This document shows positions 34,202 to 42,956 of a DNA stretch of 45,143 bases, piece after piece. The notes beneath the pieces were generated by a model. That model was not told the DNA's origin and did not search any database. It saw only the letters and a program-made list of their open reading frames with translations. The DNA is from Saprospiraceae bacterium. Its GTDB lineage: Bacteria > Bacteroidota > Bacteroidia > Chitinophagales > Saprospiraceae. The stretch is taken from the NCBI GenBank assembly GCA_019634045.1, contig JAHQWA010000538.1, positions 1-45,143 of the forward strand. The letters run 5' to 3'. Made by a program: the position numbers and the translations under genes. Numbering within the stretch: the first letter of the stretch is position 1; the number at the start of each line of letters is the position of its first letter.

Positions 34202-36331
34202 ATGAAATATCGTCGCCCTTCACTTTCTGTCATCCTTCCCCTCTACGTAGCCGGACTTTTGATGTTCTTCGGCTGCAAAGCGCAGGATGCCTCCTCCTCA
34301 GATCACGCCTATACCAATGAGTTGATCAACGAAAGTAGTCCCTACCTCCTACAGCACGCGCACAATCCAGTCAATTGGCACCCCTGGAACGAAAAGAGTT
34401 TGCAGAAAGCTAAGGATGAGAATAAGATGCTGCTCATCAGTGTCGGATATGCTGCCTGTCATTGGTGCCACGTTATGGAACATGAATCCTTCGAAGACAC
34501 CTTGGTGGCTCAGATCATGAATGAAAATTTCATTCCCATTAAAGTCGACCGAGAAGAACGGCCGGACGTCGATGATATCTACATCACCGCCTGTCAAATG
34601 TCTACCGGCAAAAACTGTGGTTGGCCTTTGAATGCTTTTGCCCTGCCTGATGGACGTCCAGTCTGGGCTGGCACCTACTTTCCTAAAAAGAACTGGATCG
34701 AAATTCTGGAATACTTTGTAAAGCTGTATAAAGAGGACCGAGATAAACTGCAGGAATATGCAGCTACGATTACAGATGGCTTGCAAGGAATCGATGATGT
34801 GCCGGTGGGAGACAAGAACAAAGCTTTCAAAGTGGAGGATCTAGTGAAGATCAATAAAGACTTTGTAAAGAGTATAGACTTCAAAAGAGGAGGGCAATCC
34901 GGCGCGCCTAAATTCCCCAAGCCAAGCAATTATGAGTATTTGCTGGAACAGTATTTCAGAACTGGTGAAGCTAAATATTGGGAAGCGGTAGAAGTTACCC
35001 TCGACAATATGGCCAAAGGGGGGATTTACGATCACGTAGGTGGAGGATTTGCACGATATTCCACCGATGCTAATTGGAAAGTTCCTCATTTCGAAAAAAT
35101 GCTGTACGACAATAGCCAATTGGTTAGTCTATACGCCAAGGCTTATCAGGTACAACAAAAGCCGCGTTATAAAGAGATTTTAGAAGAGACTTTGAGCTTC
35201 ATTGAACGAGAATTGACCGATGCTTCTGGTGGTTTTTATTCCTCCTTAGATGCCGATAGTGAAGGCGTAGAGGGTAAATTTTACGTCTGGACTAAAGCTG
35301 AGATAGACGCTCTTATCAGCGATGCACAAATGAGCGAATGGTTTTGTGATTTTTACCAAATCCGAGAAAGAGGAAATTGGGAACACAAAAATATCATCTA
35401 TCACGAAAAGAGCTTGCAAGAATTTGCGGCAAGTGTTGATCAAGAGGAATCGAACCTAAAAGAGGCCTTTGGCAAGATAAAGGCGAAATTACTAGAGGCG
35501 CGTGACGGGCGGGTTCGCCCTGGCTTAGATGATAAAGTTCTGACCGGGTGGAATGCCCTGATGCTACGGGGATATGTCGACGCTTTCAAAGCACTGCGTG
35601 AGCCAGCCTATTTGGATATGGCCTTAGAAAACGGGCAGTTCCTAATAGAAAATATGATGCAAGCAGATTTTCGACTAAATCGGAACTTTAAAGATGGTAA
35701 GTCTAGTATCAATGCTTTCCTGGATGATTATGCTTTATCCATACAGGCCTTCATGGCCTTATATGAAGTGACCTTTGACGAAGCTTGGTTAGAGCGATCG
35801 AAAGGACTAGCGGATTACGCCATGGAACACTTCCTGGATACCAGCACCTACTTATTCAATTACACCTCTGACCTAGATCCGCCGCTAATCGCACGGAAAA
35901 AGGAATTGGGAGATGGTGCGATTCCTAGCTCTAATTCTTCTATGGCACGAGCCTTATTTAGTCTGGGCACCTATTTATACGAGGAAGGCTATCAAGATCT
36001 AGCCCGGCAGATGATGGCCAATCTGGTAAACACGGTTGAAGAAAGTCAGCAGCCTAGTTTCTACTCCAATTGGTTACAACTCTATCAAAGCCTAGCCGCG
36101 CCGCCATACGAAGTGGCTGTAGTCGGCCCTAATGCCCAAGCACTTAGTCAAGAACTCATGGCAGCCTACCTTCCTAACAGCCTCTTTCTAGGTGGGACGG
36201 TCGAAGGTTCCCTGGAACTGCTCAAGGACAAATTGGTGGAAGGAGAAACCTATATCTACGTTTGCCAGAACAAAGTATGTCGCTTCCCCGTGCAGACAGC
36301 CGCTGAGGCCCTAGAACAGTTACAGAAATAA
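34202..36331 (+). CDS. DUF255 thioredoxin-like domain protein (YyaL/SPATA20 family), lipoprotein
   Basis: A 709-residue protein with a lipoprotein signal (hydrophobic stretch ending LLMFFGC, lipid-attached C25), so it sits in the periplasm or envelope. From about 35 it has the DUF255 domain: [20 protein letters not shown], then [17 protein letters not shown] with the CxxC-like C86-H-W-C89, and [14 protein letters not shown]. The remaining ~450 residues form an (alpha/alpha)-barrel like N-acylglucosamine epimerases, with KMLYDNSQL and [17 protein letters not shown] as landmarks. The reaction of the family is not established. The lipoprotein signal is notable, since many homologues are cytoplasmic. 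It ends the coupled gene set. Confidence 0.92.
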   Translation: MKYRRPSLSVILPLYVAGLLMFFGCKAQDASSSDHAYTNELINESSPYLLQHAHNPVNWHPWNEKSLQKAKDENKMLLISVGYAACHWCHVMEHESFEDTLVAQIMNENFIPIKVDREERPDVDDIYITACQMSTGKNCGWPLNAFALPDGRPVWAGTYFPKKNWIEILEYFVKLYKEDRDKLQEYAATITDGLQGIDDVPVGDKNKAFKVEDLVKINKDFVKSIDFKRGGQSGAPKFPKPSNYEYLLEQYFRTGEAKYWEAVEVTLDNMAKGGIYDHVGGGFARYSTDANWKVPHFEKMLYDNSQLVSLYAKAYQVQQKPRYKEILEETLSFIERELTDASGGFYSSLDADSEGVEGKFYVWTKAEIDALISDAQMSEWFCDFYQIRERGNWEHKNIIYHEKSLQEFAASVDQEESNLKEAFGKIKAKLLEARDGRVRPGLDDKVLTGWNALMLRGYVDAFKALREPAYLDMALENGQFLIENMMQADFRLNRNFKDGKSSINAFLDDYALSIQAFMALYEVTFDEAWLERSKGLADYAMEHFLDTSTYLFNYTSDLDPPLIARKKELGDGAIPSSNSSMARALFSLGTYLYEEGYQDLARQMMANLVNTVEESQQPSFYSNWLQLYQSLAAPPYEVAVVGPNAQALSQELMAAYLPNSLFLGGTVEGSLELLKDKLVEGETYIYVCQNKVCRFPVQTAAEALEQLQK

Positions 36332-36388
36332 ACAAACTAACAATAACATAATCAGTATTTACAATCTGTCCAACAAACCAAGTTCAAG

Positions 36389-37129
36389 ATGAAAACTAGA
36401 TCGCAATTGATTTGTCTGCTATGGCTGACACCTTTTTTGCTTTTTGCGCAAACTGAAGTCGAAAAGGAAAAAGAGAAGGCTCCTTCCACCTTTGCCTTGG
36501 CCATTAATCAGGACAATGCTTTTGGCTTTTACCCAGCCATTTATGGCAGCTTTGGTCTCAATAAAAACACCAGTCTTACCTTCTATTCTATTTTCTGGAC
36601 CAACCCACAATACGGGACGGTTGAAGCCGGCACAGATCTATGGACAGAAATGGGCATTGGTCTAGGTCTTTCTCTTTGGAAGGATCAAATATTGTTACAA
36701 CCCAGTATCGGATTTACACACGGCAGATTACTTTCTGGTCAACCAGAAGGGGTTGCAGGGGATGGAATAGTGCCTAGTCTAACGGGATTCTACTTTGGAA
36801 AAAGATTGGAAATGGAAGCTTTTTTCTCCTACTACCGCTCGATGCAAAGAAGTGAACTGAACTACAGTAATTACATCCTGTACTGGGCCTACCCTGGAGT
36901 CATCATCAATGAGAATATCTCCTTAGGGCTTCATTACGAAAGCTTTGATCTAACTGGCTCGGGCTTTGATGCCGCTACAGGGCCGCTCTATACTTGGTTT
37001 GGAGCATATGTAAAGTTCACTGTACACGGTAAATACTCCTTGCGATTCTCCACAGGTTCGAATCGGGTTGACGAATCTGCTTACGCAAAGGACTACTACA
37101 AAATCTCAGCCTATATACCCCTAGAGTAA
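36389..37129 (+). CDS. Predicted outer-membrane beta-barrel protein (DUF6733-like)
   Basis: A 246-residue protein with a signal peptide (SQLICLLWLTPFLLFAQ, cleaved after FAQ) and alternating-hydrophobicity strands throughout, for example NTSLTFYSIFWTN, TEMGIGLGLSLW, RLEMEAFFSYYRSM, NISLGLHYESFDL and YTWFGAYVKFTV. The pattern predicts a beta-barrel of about 10-12 strands. I recall similar proteins as DUF6733, function unknown. The stop lies in the left arm of an inverted repeat shared with the convergent lipoprotein gene. Confidence 0.7.
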   Translation: MKTRSQLICLLWLTPFLLFAQTEVEKEKEKAPSTFALAINQDNAFGFYPAIYGSFGLNKNTSLTFYSIFWTNPQYGTVEAGTDLWTEMGIGLGLSLWKDQILLQPSIGFTHGRLLSGQPEGVAGDGIVPSLTGFYFGKRLEMEAFFSYYRSMQRSELNYSNYILYWAYPGVIINENISLGLHYESFDLTGSGFDAATGPLYTWFGAYVKFTVHGKYSLRFSTGSNRVDESAYAKDYYKISAYIPLE

Positions 37130-37146
37130 ATTATCTATTACTCTAG
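37121..37146. terminator. Inverted repeat joining the ends of two convergent genes
   Basis: CTAGAGTAA (37121-37129) pairs perfectly with TTACTCTAG (37138-37146) across an 8-base loop. Each arm is the last three codons-worth (Leu-Glu-stop) of the gene reading into it. It lacks a U-run, so function as a bidirectional terminator is only possible. Confidence 0.45.
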
Positions 37147-37641
37147 GCCGAACTGTTCTTTGGTGGGTTGTGTCAAAAGATGAATCGCCTTCAGCATGAG
37201 GCCACTCTGCTCGTAGGTCGAGGTTCCGACCCAAGACATTTCATCCCCCGAAGCGTTAGCTTGGACGATAAATTCGCTATCCTCAGCATCTACACTGGAG
37301 TCGATATGTAGGACCGTTCCTTCATTCCTTCTGCCAATTCCCCAGGAGCCAGATCCCATGACTTGATTCCAATGTCCACTTTCAAAACTACCATCTGGTT
37401 TGAATTTGTACCATCGTCCTTTACCTGCCTTACTTGCCTCCCGATCATTGGGTACCACATAAAATTCGAATACCCAATAGTCTCGCGCTAGTAAACTTGT
37501 TTCCCGAAAATTGGGATCGGGGGGAATGGGAGCTGTATAGGTACCGCCACCTTTGGAGCCGCCACCTAAGCTGCCGCCTTGACCGCCATTGCAGGAAAAG
37601 AGCAGAACACCGAATACCAAAAGACTTAAAATTCTGTACAT
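37138..37641 (-). CDS. Hypothetical lipoprotein
   Basis: A 167-residue protein starting at the ATG of MYRILSLLVFGVLLFSC; the frame is open for 22 codons further upstream, but only this ATG precedes a signal sequence. The lipobox cysteine is C17. A glycine/serine-rich linker (CNGGQGGSLGGGSKGGG) follows, then a domain of about 130 residues with alternating strands (YWVFEFYVVPND, GRWYKFKPDGSFESG, GSWGIGRR, EMSWVGTSTYEQ) that resembles small lipocalin-like or META-type beta domains. No specific function recognised. It is convergent with the barrel protein gene. Confidence 0.75.
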   Translation of the reverse strand: MYRILSLLVFGVLLFSCNGGQGGSLGGGSKGGGTYTAPIPPDPNFRETSLLARDYWVFEFYVVPNDREASKAGKGRWYKFKPDGSFESGHWNQVMGSGSWGIGRRNEGTVLHIDSSVDAEDSEFIVQANASGDEMSWVGTSTYEQSGLMLKAIHLLTQPTKEQFGLE

Positions 37642-37854
37642 GAGAACTAAATTTTCACCTTCTCTGACCACAAAATTGTCGGAGAACCATTTACAATGTA
37701 AAACCATGCCCTTGTCGGTACATGCCGGCCCGTATCCCCGCCATCAATACTAGGCTTTCGGGGGCTGCCTATACCAACTGAATTACAAACATACACAAGA
37801 CCCGCAGATTTACAAGCCCCATTGCCCTCGTTCAGAAATTCTTAACAATTTTCT

Positions 37855-40170
37855 CTAGCTGACCATTGCCTCACTCAATGATGACTTGCCATCAATATTA
37901 ACGGACTGATCAAACAAGGTCACGGGCATAGGCTCAGCCGAAAGATTTTCAATGTCAACGGTAGCATGACTTACTTTCACCTTCAATACCGCTCCTCGGA
38001 ATTGCACCTTGAAGGAATAGGCCTTCCACTGACTTGGGATAAAGGGCCGCAAATGCAATTCTCCATCTCTAACCCTCAATCCACCAAATCCTTTAACGAC
38101 CGACATCCAAGTGCCAGCCATGCTGGTGATATGACAACCATCCTCGGTATCATTATTGTAATCATCAAGGTCGAGCCTCGAGGTGCGTAGGTACATCTCG
38201 TAAGCTTTTTCTTCTCGACCCAAGGCCGCTGCCAGAATTACATGAACACAAGGAGACAAGGAAGATTCGTGTACGGTCCGAGGCTCATAGAAATCAAAGT
38301 TTCGACGAATCGTTTCCATATTAAACTGATCTTCAAAGAAATACAGGCCTTGTAACACATCCGCTTGTTTAATAAATACCGACCTCAATATTCGATCCCA
38401 AGACCAATGTTGATTAATCGGACGAACGGCCGGATCCAAGTCCTCTACCTTCTGCAAATCCTTGTCTAGAAAGCCCTCATGTTGGACAAAAATCCCTAAT
38501 GCTTCATCAGTACCGAGATACATCCCTGCCGCGATCTTTTTCCATTGCCCGGTTTCCGTGTATTCATAGAATTTAATTCGCTCTGCCATAGCTTCCAGAG
38601 CAGCGGGATCTTTCTCCTTGACAAAATTCATGGCTTCCATGGCATACTCCAAGCACCATTTTGCGATATAGTTGGTATACCAATTGTTATTGACATTGTT
38701 CTCATATTCATTAGGGCCAGTCACCCCATGCATTACATACTGCTGTTTTCTTGCTGAAAAGTGCACTCGTTGTGCCCAGAACCTAGCAATCGCTATCAAA
38801 ACCTCCAAGCCATATTCTACCAGATAATCCTGATCCCCGGTATACCTTATGTAGTCAAATATAGCATAGGCAATGGCACCGTTTCGATGGATTTCCTCGA
38901 AGGTGATTTCCCATTCGTTGTGACATTCTTCTCCCGTCATGGTAACCATTGGGTAGAGAGCAGCACCATCTTTAAACCCTAGTTTCTCCGCATTTTCGAT
39001 GGCTTTACCAAGCTGTTTATATCGGTACACCAGAAGGTTTTTGGCTACTTTAGGCGGAGCTGTCGATAGATAGAAGGGCAAGCAATACGCTTCCGTATCC
39101 CAGTAGGTACTACCTCCATATTTCTCCCCAGTGAAACCCTTCGGCCCGATATTCAATCGCTCATCCTCTCCGGTATAGGTCTGGTATAGCTGAAAGATGT
39201 TAAACCGGATCCCTTGTTGTGCCGCGACATCCCCTTCAATTTGAATATCCGCCTCTTCCCATTTATCTGCCCAGGTCTTGGCATGCGCCGCCAATAGCGC
39301 GTCAAACCCTAGTTCAAAGGCCCCTTCTACGGCTTGTTGGCAATGCGTCAGAAGTCCCTCTTTCTCCACGTTCATCGAGGAGATATTGGCCGCATACTTC
39401 AGGAGGGTAATGGTCTCCCCCTCTCCTATCTCGAGATCCACCGCACAGGCAACCTTCTTATCTTCCTTATATCGGTAGGAATCAAATTCTAACACCTTCC
39501 CGGCTTTGAGTATTTCAAACTTCATACCTGTACACACCTGAAAAACCGTCTTCTTTGTCTCAGCGATCACATATCCTGATCGTCTCTCTACTTCCTCGTG
39601 GATGCCTTCCCAGAATTTTTCCCCATAATTTGCATCCTCATTCTTCACATCTGCATCCAAATAGGGTTTAAGGGTAATAGGCCCATCAAAATCCAAGGGC
39701 GTAACTTGGTATTTAATCGCTCCAATTTCGTCATTGGCAAGACTGCAAAAACGGCAAGATGAAATCGCTACTCTGCGTCCACTAGCTAGCTTCACTACCA
39801 TCTCACGTTCCAAGACCCCTCTTTTCATATCCAACACCCGCTGAAAAGATTCTATCTCACATTGTGCTAGATCGAGATTTTCTCCATCAAAGGATACTTG
39901 TATCCCAATCCAATTAGCTGCGTTGAGCACTTTGGCAAAGTATTCCGGATAGCCAATCTTCCACCACCCCACCTTCGTTTTATCCGGGTAATACACTCCT
40001 GCCACATAACTCCCTTGCAGGGTTTCTCCGCTGAAGTCCTCTTCAAAGTTTGCGCGTTGGCCCATTCGGCCATTCCCAATACTAAAAACACTTTCACTGA
40101 TCTTGTTAAACTCAGGATGAAAGCTATCCTCTATAATCTTCCACTCATCGTGGATCAAATAATTCTTCAT
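37855..40170 (-). CDS. Maltose phosphorylase (glycoside hydrolase family 65)
   Basis: A 771-residue GH65 phosphorylase, normal length. The general-acid glutamate is E488 in GVTGPNEYENNVNNNWYTN, the version of the motif found in maltose phosphorylases, and FTGEKYGGSTYWDTEAY and ECHNEWEITFEEIHRNG surround the active site. The enzyme splits maltose with inorganic phosphate into glucose and beta-glucose-1-phosphate. No signal peptide, so cytoplasmic. It is transcribed after the beta-phosphoglucomutase gene, 31 bases downstream, which supplies the next step. Trehalose or kojibiose phosphorylase is the main alternative, but the motif and partner favour maltose. No transporter or SusC/D gene is adjacent. 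Confidence 0.94.
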   Translation of the reverse strand: MKNYLIHDEWKIIEDSFHPEFNKISESVFSIGNGRMGQRANFEEDFSGETLQGSYVAGVYYPDKTKVGWWKIGYPEYFAKVLNAANWIGIQVSFDGENLDLAQCEIESFQRVLDMKRGVLEREMVVKLASGRRVAISSCRFCSLANDEIGAIKYQVTPLDFDGPITLKPYLDADVKNEDANYGEKFWEGIHEEVERRSGYVIAETKKTVFQVCTGMKFEILKAGKVLEFDSYRYKEDKKVACAVDLEIGEGETITLLKYAANISSMNVEKEGLLTHCQQAVEGAFELGFDALLAAHAKTWADKWEEADIQIEGDVAAQQGIRFNIFQLYQTYTGEDERLNIGPKGFTGEKYGGSTYWDTEAYCLPFYLSTAPPKVAKNLLVYRYKQLGKAIENAEKLGFKDGAALYPMVTMTGEECHNEWEITFEEIHRNGAIAYAIFDYIRYTGDQDYLVEYGLEVLIAIARFWAQRVHFSARKQQYVMHGVTGPNEYENNVNNNWYTNYIAKWCLEYAMEAMNFVKEKDPAALEAMAERIKFYEYTETGQWKKIAAGMYLGTDEALGIFVQHEGFLDKDLQKVEDLDPAVRPINQHWSWDRILRSVFIKQADVLQGLYFFEDQFNMETIRRNFDFYEPRTVHESSLSPCVHVILAAALGREEKAYEMYLRTSRLDLDDYNNDTEDGCHITSMAGTWMSVVKGFGGLRVRDGELHLRPFIPSQWKAYSFKVQFRGAVLKVKVSHATVDIENLSAEPMPVTLFDQSVNIDGKSSLSEAMVS

Positions 40171-40201
40171 GCTTCTTTTTGTTAGAACTTCACAAAATAA
40201 C

Positions 40202-40864
40202 CTACTTCGTTGCCGCTAACAGTCTCGCGCTTAGCCCCTCTAACTCTAGCCCGACAAAGCCATCAATTACGACTGAAGCTTGATCTAAAACACTTGGATC
40301 TCCTACTCCAACTGGGTAGAATCCACCCGCAATAGCGGCTTCAATACCTGCCTCGGCATCTTCAAATACTATGCTTTCACTAGGCTGAACCTGTAATTCC
40401 GCCGCGGCCTTAAGGAATACTTCAGGATCGGGCTTACTTCGCTCCACCTTGGAACCATCGATAATCACGGGAAAATATTCAGCTAGGTCTAGCTGCTGAA
40501 TAATCGTCGGGGCGTTTTTGCTCGCAGAACCAATGGCCATCTTGATGCCTTGGGCTCGAAGATCATTTAGAAAAGGTAAAACGCCAGGCAAGATCTCGCT
40601 TTTGTCCATTTGCAAGATGTAGGAACGGTAAACTTCGTTCTTCTCCGTGGCTAAAGCTACTTTTTCTTCATCTGATTTCTGAACATCCCCCCACGACAGG
40701 ATCAAATTGAGGGAATCCATTCGACTAATGCCTTTGAGTTTTTCATTATACTCCTTGGTAAAGTCGAAGCCTAGCTTGTTGGCCAATTGTCGCCAGGCAA
40801 TAAAGTGGTATTTGGCAGTATCTACAATGACACCGTCCAAATCAAAGATACAGGCTTTGATCAT
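40202..40864 (-). CDS. pgmB: Beta-phosphoglucomutase
   Basis: A 220-residue HAD-superfamily enzyme that converts beta-glucose-1-phosphate to glucose-6-phosphate. Motif I is FDLDGVIVDT with nucleophile D8 and acid/base D10, motif II is IGSASKN, motif III the lysine in ERSKPDPEVFL, and motif IV VFEDAEAGIEAA. The cap domain has the KLKGISRMDSL stretch typical of beta-PGM. It is first in the operon with maltose phosphorylase; together they turn maltose into glucose plus glucose-6-phosphate with one phosphate and no ATP for the second half. No clear TAnnTTTG box lies upstream. Confidence 0.94.
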   Translation of the reverse strand: MIKACIFDLDGVIVDTAKYHFIAWRQLANKLGFDFTKEYNEKLKGISRMDSLNLILSWGDVQKSDEEKVALATEKNEVYRSYILQMDKSEILPGVLPFLNDLRAQGIKMAIGSASKNAPTIIQQLDLAEYFPVIIDGSKVERSKPDPEVFLKAAAELQVQPSESIVFEDAEAGIEAAIAGGFYPVGVGDPSVLDQASVVIDGFVGLELEGLSARLLAATK

Positions 40865-41219
40865 TGCTTTTAGGTTTCATACTAAATTGGCCGCAATTTA
40901 TATTTCTCGCGGAAAAATTATAGTATATGTCCATATGAAATTTAAGGGTTTGGGCTGCTCTCCTATTAGAAGATGCAGGAAACAAGTTGTTTAACTATAC
41001 GATTCCTAATAAATTTTGCTACAAATTTCCATTTAATAAAATATAAAAGACCTCGCAGCGTTTTTTTTATATCTTTAATCTACCCAACCGCCTACTTTAG
41101 ACCCCACATTCGCATACTTTACTTACCTTTTACATTAAACCCCTGAAGTAACTTTGAGTCTAACGGTTAGCCCCATCTAACCATTACATAATATTGCTAA
41201 TAACCAAAAACCCATTGAC
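40865..41219. other. Intergenic region between pgmB and DUF1800 gene
   Basis: A 355-base A/T-rich gap between divergent genes. A run of eight T followed by TATCTTTA (41070-41077, one mismatch to TAnnTTTG) is the best promoter candidate for the DUF1800 gene, with a leader of about 135 bases. I see no RNA gene or coding frame in it. Confidence 0.4.
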
Positions 41220-42908
41220 ATGGATAGACGAGCTACCTTAGCTACCATGCTTGGTCGGGAGAATGAAGATTCTCAGCCGACCGCCAGCCCTTTGGCAAAA
41301 GCAAATGCAACGGTAACGACGCTGAACACAGGTCTTGAACCCTACGCAGGAGAATGGACCTTTGAACAAGCTGCACACCTTCTTCGCAGAGCGACTTTCG
41401 GACCAACTATTGAACAGATCAAAGAGACCGTAGCCAATGGCCTAGATGCTACGGTAGAACAACTCTTTGCTGATATTGATCTTCCTGCTCCGCCGATCAA
41501 CTACGACGAAGATCAAGATCCTTATGTGGCGATCGGTCAAACCTGGGTCAACTCTCCCTACAACGACAATAAGAATGTCAAGCCTTCCCGTTGGAGAAGT
41601 CTACGAGCCTGGATCATGATGAATATTGTGGACGAAGGGATCTCGATTCGCGAGAAGCTAACACTCTTTTGGCACAATCACTTCGCCGTCAACAATGTAA
41701 ATGATCCTCGATACATTTATCGTTACTTGAACTTGATCCGTAGTAGTGCCTGGGGCAACTTTCAGGAGTTGGTCAAGAATATGACGATTGAGCCTGCTAT
41801 GCTGCGTTTCCTTAATGGCAACCAAAACACAGAGAGTGCTCCCAATGAGAATTATGCACGCGAGCTCTTAGAATTATTTACGATTGGTAAAGGGCCATTA
41901 GCCGGACCAGATGACTATACGAATTTCACCGAATTAGACGTATTAGAAATCGCCAGGGTATTAACGGGATGGAGAGACCGTGGTTTTAATACCAAAAATC
42001 CCGAAATCGCCATTGAGCCTTACTATACCAATAGTCGGCACGATATCACCACCAAAATACTTTCCCATCGTTTTGACAATAAGGTGGTTTCCAATCAAGG
42101 CGAGACGGAATACAGCGCTTTAGTAGATATCATCTTTCAGCAGAAAGAGGTCGCACGCTATATTAGTAGAAAGCTCTATCGCTGGTTTATCTACTATAAA
42201 ATCGATGACAATGCCGAGGTGAACGTAATCGAGCCTATGGCGGACATGCTAATCGAAAATGGTTATGAAATCAAGCCTGCGCTGGAGGCACTGCTGAAGA
42301 GTGAACATTTCTTTGATATTTTGAGTGTGGGTCCAATGATCAAGAATCCAGTGGACTTTGCCTTATCTCCAATCAAGCAGATGCAGGTCAGCTTACCCAA
42401 GGATAACACCAACCTGTACTATGCCATCATGTTGAAGTTTTTCAATTCTATTAGCCTGATGGAAATGAATTACATCAACCCACCGGAAGTTGCCGGCTGG
42501 AAGGCTTATTATCAAGAGCCGCAGTACTATCGCACTTGGATTAATGCCACCACTTTGCAGCAGCGGATGGGTTACACTAATCAGATAAGCAACAATGGCT
42601 TTACGACGCAGGGAGAAAAGACGCGTATCGACCCTTTAGAGGTGATCCTAATGGTGGAAAATGCCGAAGATCCCAACGTAGTCGTAGACACCTTTGCTGC
42701 TGTGTGGTTCCCACAAGCGATTACGGATTCCCAGAAGGCGGCCTTAAAGGATATTCTTATCCCTGGCCTACCGGATTTTGAATGGACCGTTGAATATGGA
42801 GAGTATGCTGCCGATCCCGAAAATGAAGATCTGAAGGATGCGGTAAGATCAAAGTTGCAAGATCTTATTCAAGCAATGATGAGCATGGCAGAATACTATT
42901 TGAGTTAG
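41220..42908 (+). CDS. DUF1800 domain-containing protein
   Basis: A 562-residue DUF1800 protein; landmarks are TFEQAAHLLRRATFGPT, REKLTLFWHNHFAVN, NGNQNTESAPNENYARELLELFTIG and INPPEVAGWKAYY. Its role is unknown, but it is almost always beside a DUF1501 gene, as here. I see no signal peptide: the start is MDRRATLATMLG without a hydrophobic stretch, although the paired arginines resemble the degraded start of a Tat signal. A sorting tail is also absent. Its start is the ATG right after a short A/C-rich leader. It precedes the DUF1501 gene by 48 bases, in the same orientation. Confidence 0.92.
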   Translation: MDRRATLATMLGRENEDSQPTASPLAKANATVTTLNTGLEPYAGEWTFEQAAHLLRRATFGPTIEQIKETVANGLDATVEQLFADIDLPAPPINYDEDQDPYVAIGQTWVNSPYNDNKNVKPSRWRSLRAWIMMNIVDEGISIREKLTLFWHNHFAVNNVNDPRYIYRYLNLIRSSAWGNFQELVKNMTIEPAMLRFLNGNQNTESAPNENYARELLELFTIGKGPLAGPDDYTNFTELDVLEIARVLTGWRDRGFNTKNPEIAIEPYYTNSRHDITTKILSHRFDNKVVSNQGETEYSALVDIIFQQKEVARYISRKLYRWFIYYKIDDNAEVNVIEPMADMLIENGYEIKPALEALLKSEHFFDILSVGPMIKNPVDFALSPIKQMQVSLPKDNTNLYYAIMLKFFNSISLMEMNYINPPEVAGWKAYYQEPQYYRTWINATTLQQRMGYTNQISNNGFTTQGEKTRIDPLEVILMVENAEDPNVVVDTFAAVWFPQAITDSQKAALKDILIPGLPDFEWTVEYGEYAADPENEDLKDAVRSKLQDLIQAMMSMAEYYLS

Positions 42909-42956
42909 AAAATCCTGTTAACAACCTGTTGTCACACAGGGTAATCCAAAAAAATC

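Noticed and set aside
34349-34786. 145-codon minus-strand frame inside the DUF255 gene
   Set aside because: Lies fully opposite the conserved DUF255 domain; no start context or homology pattern.
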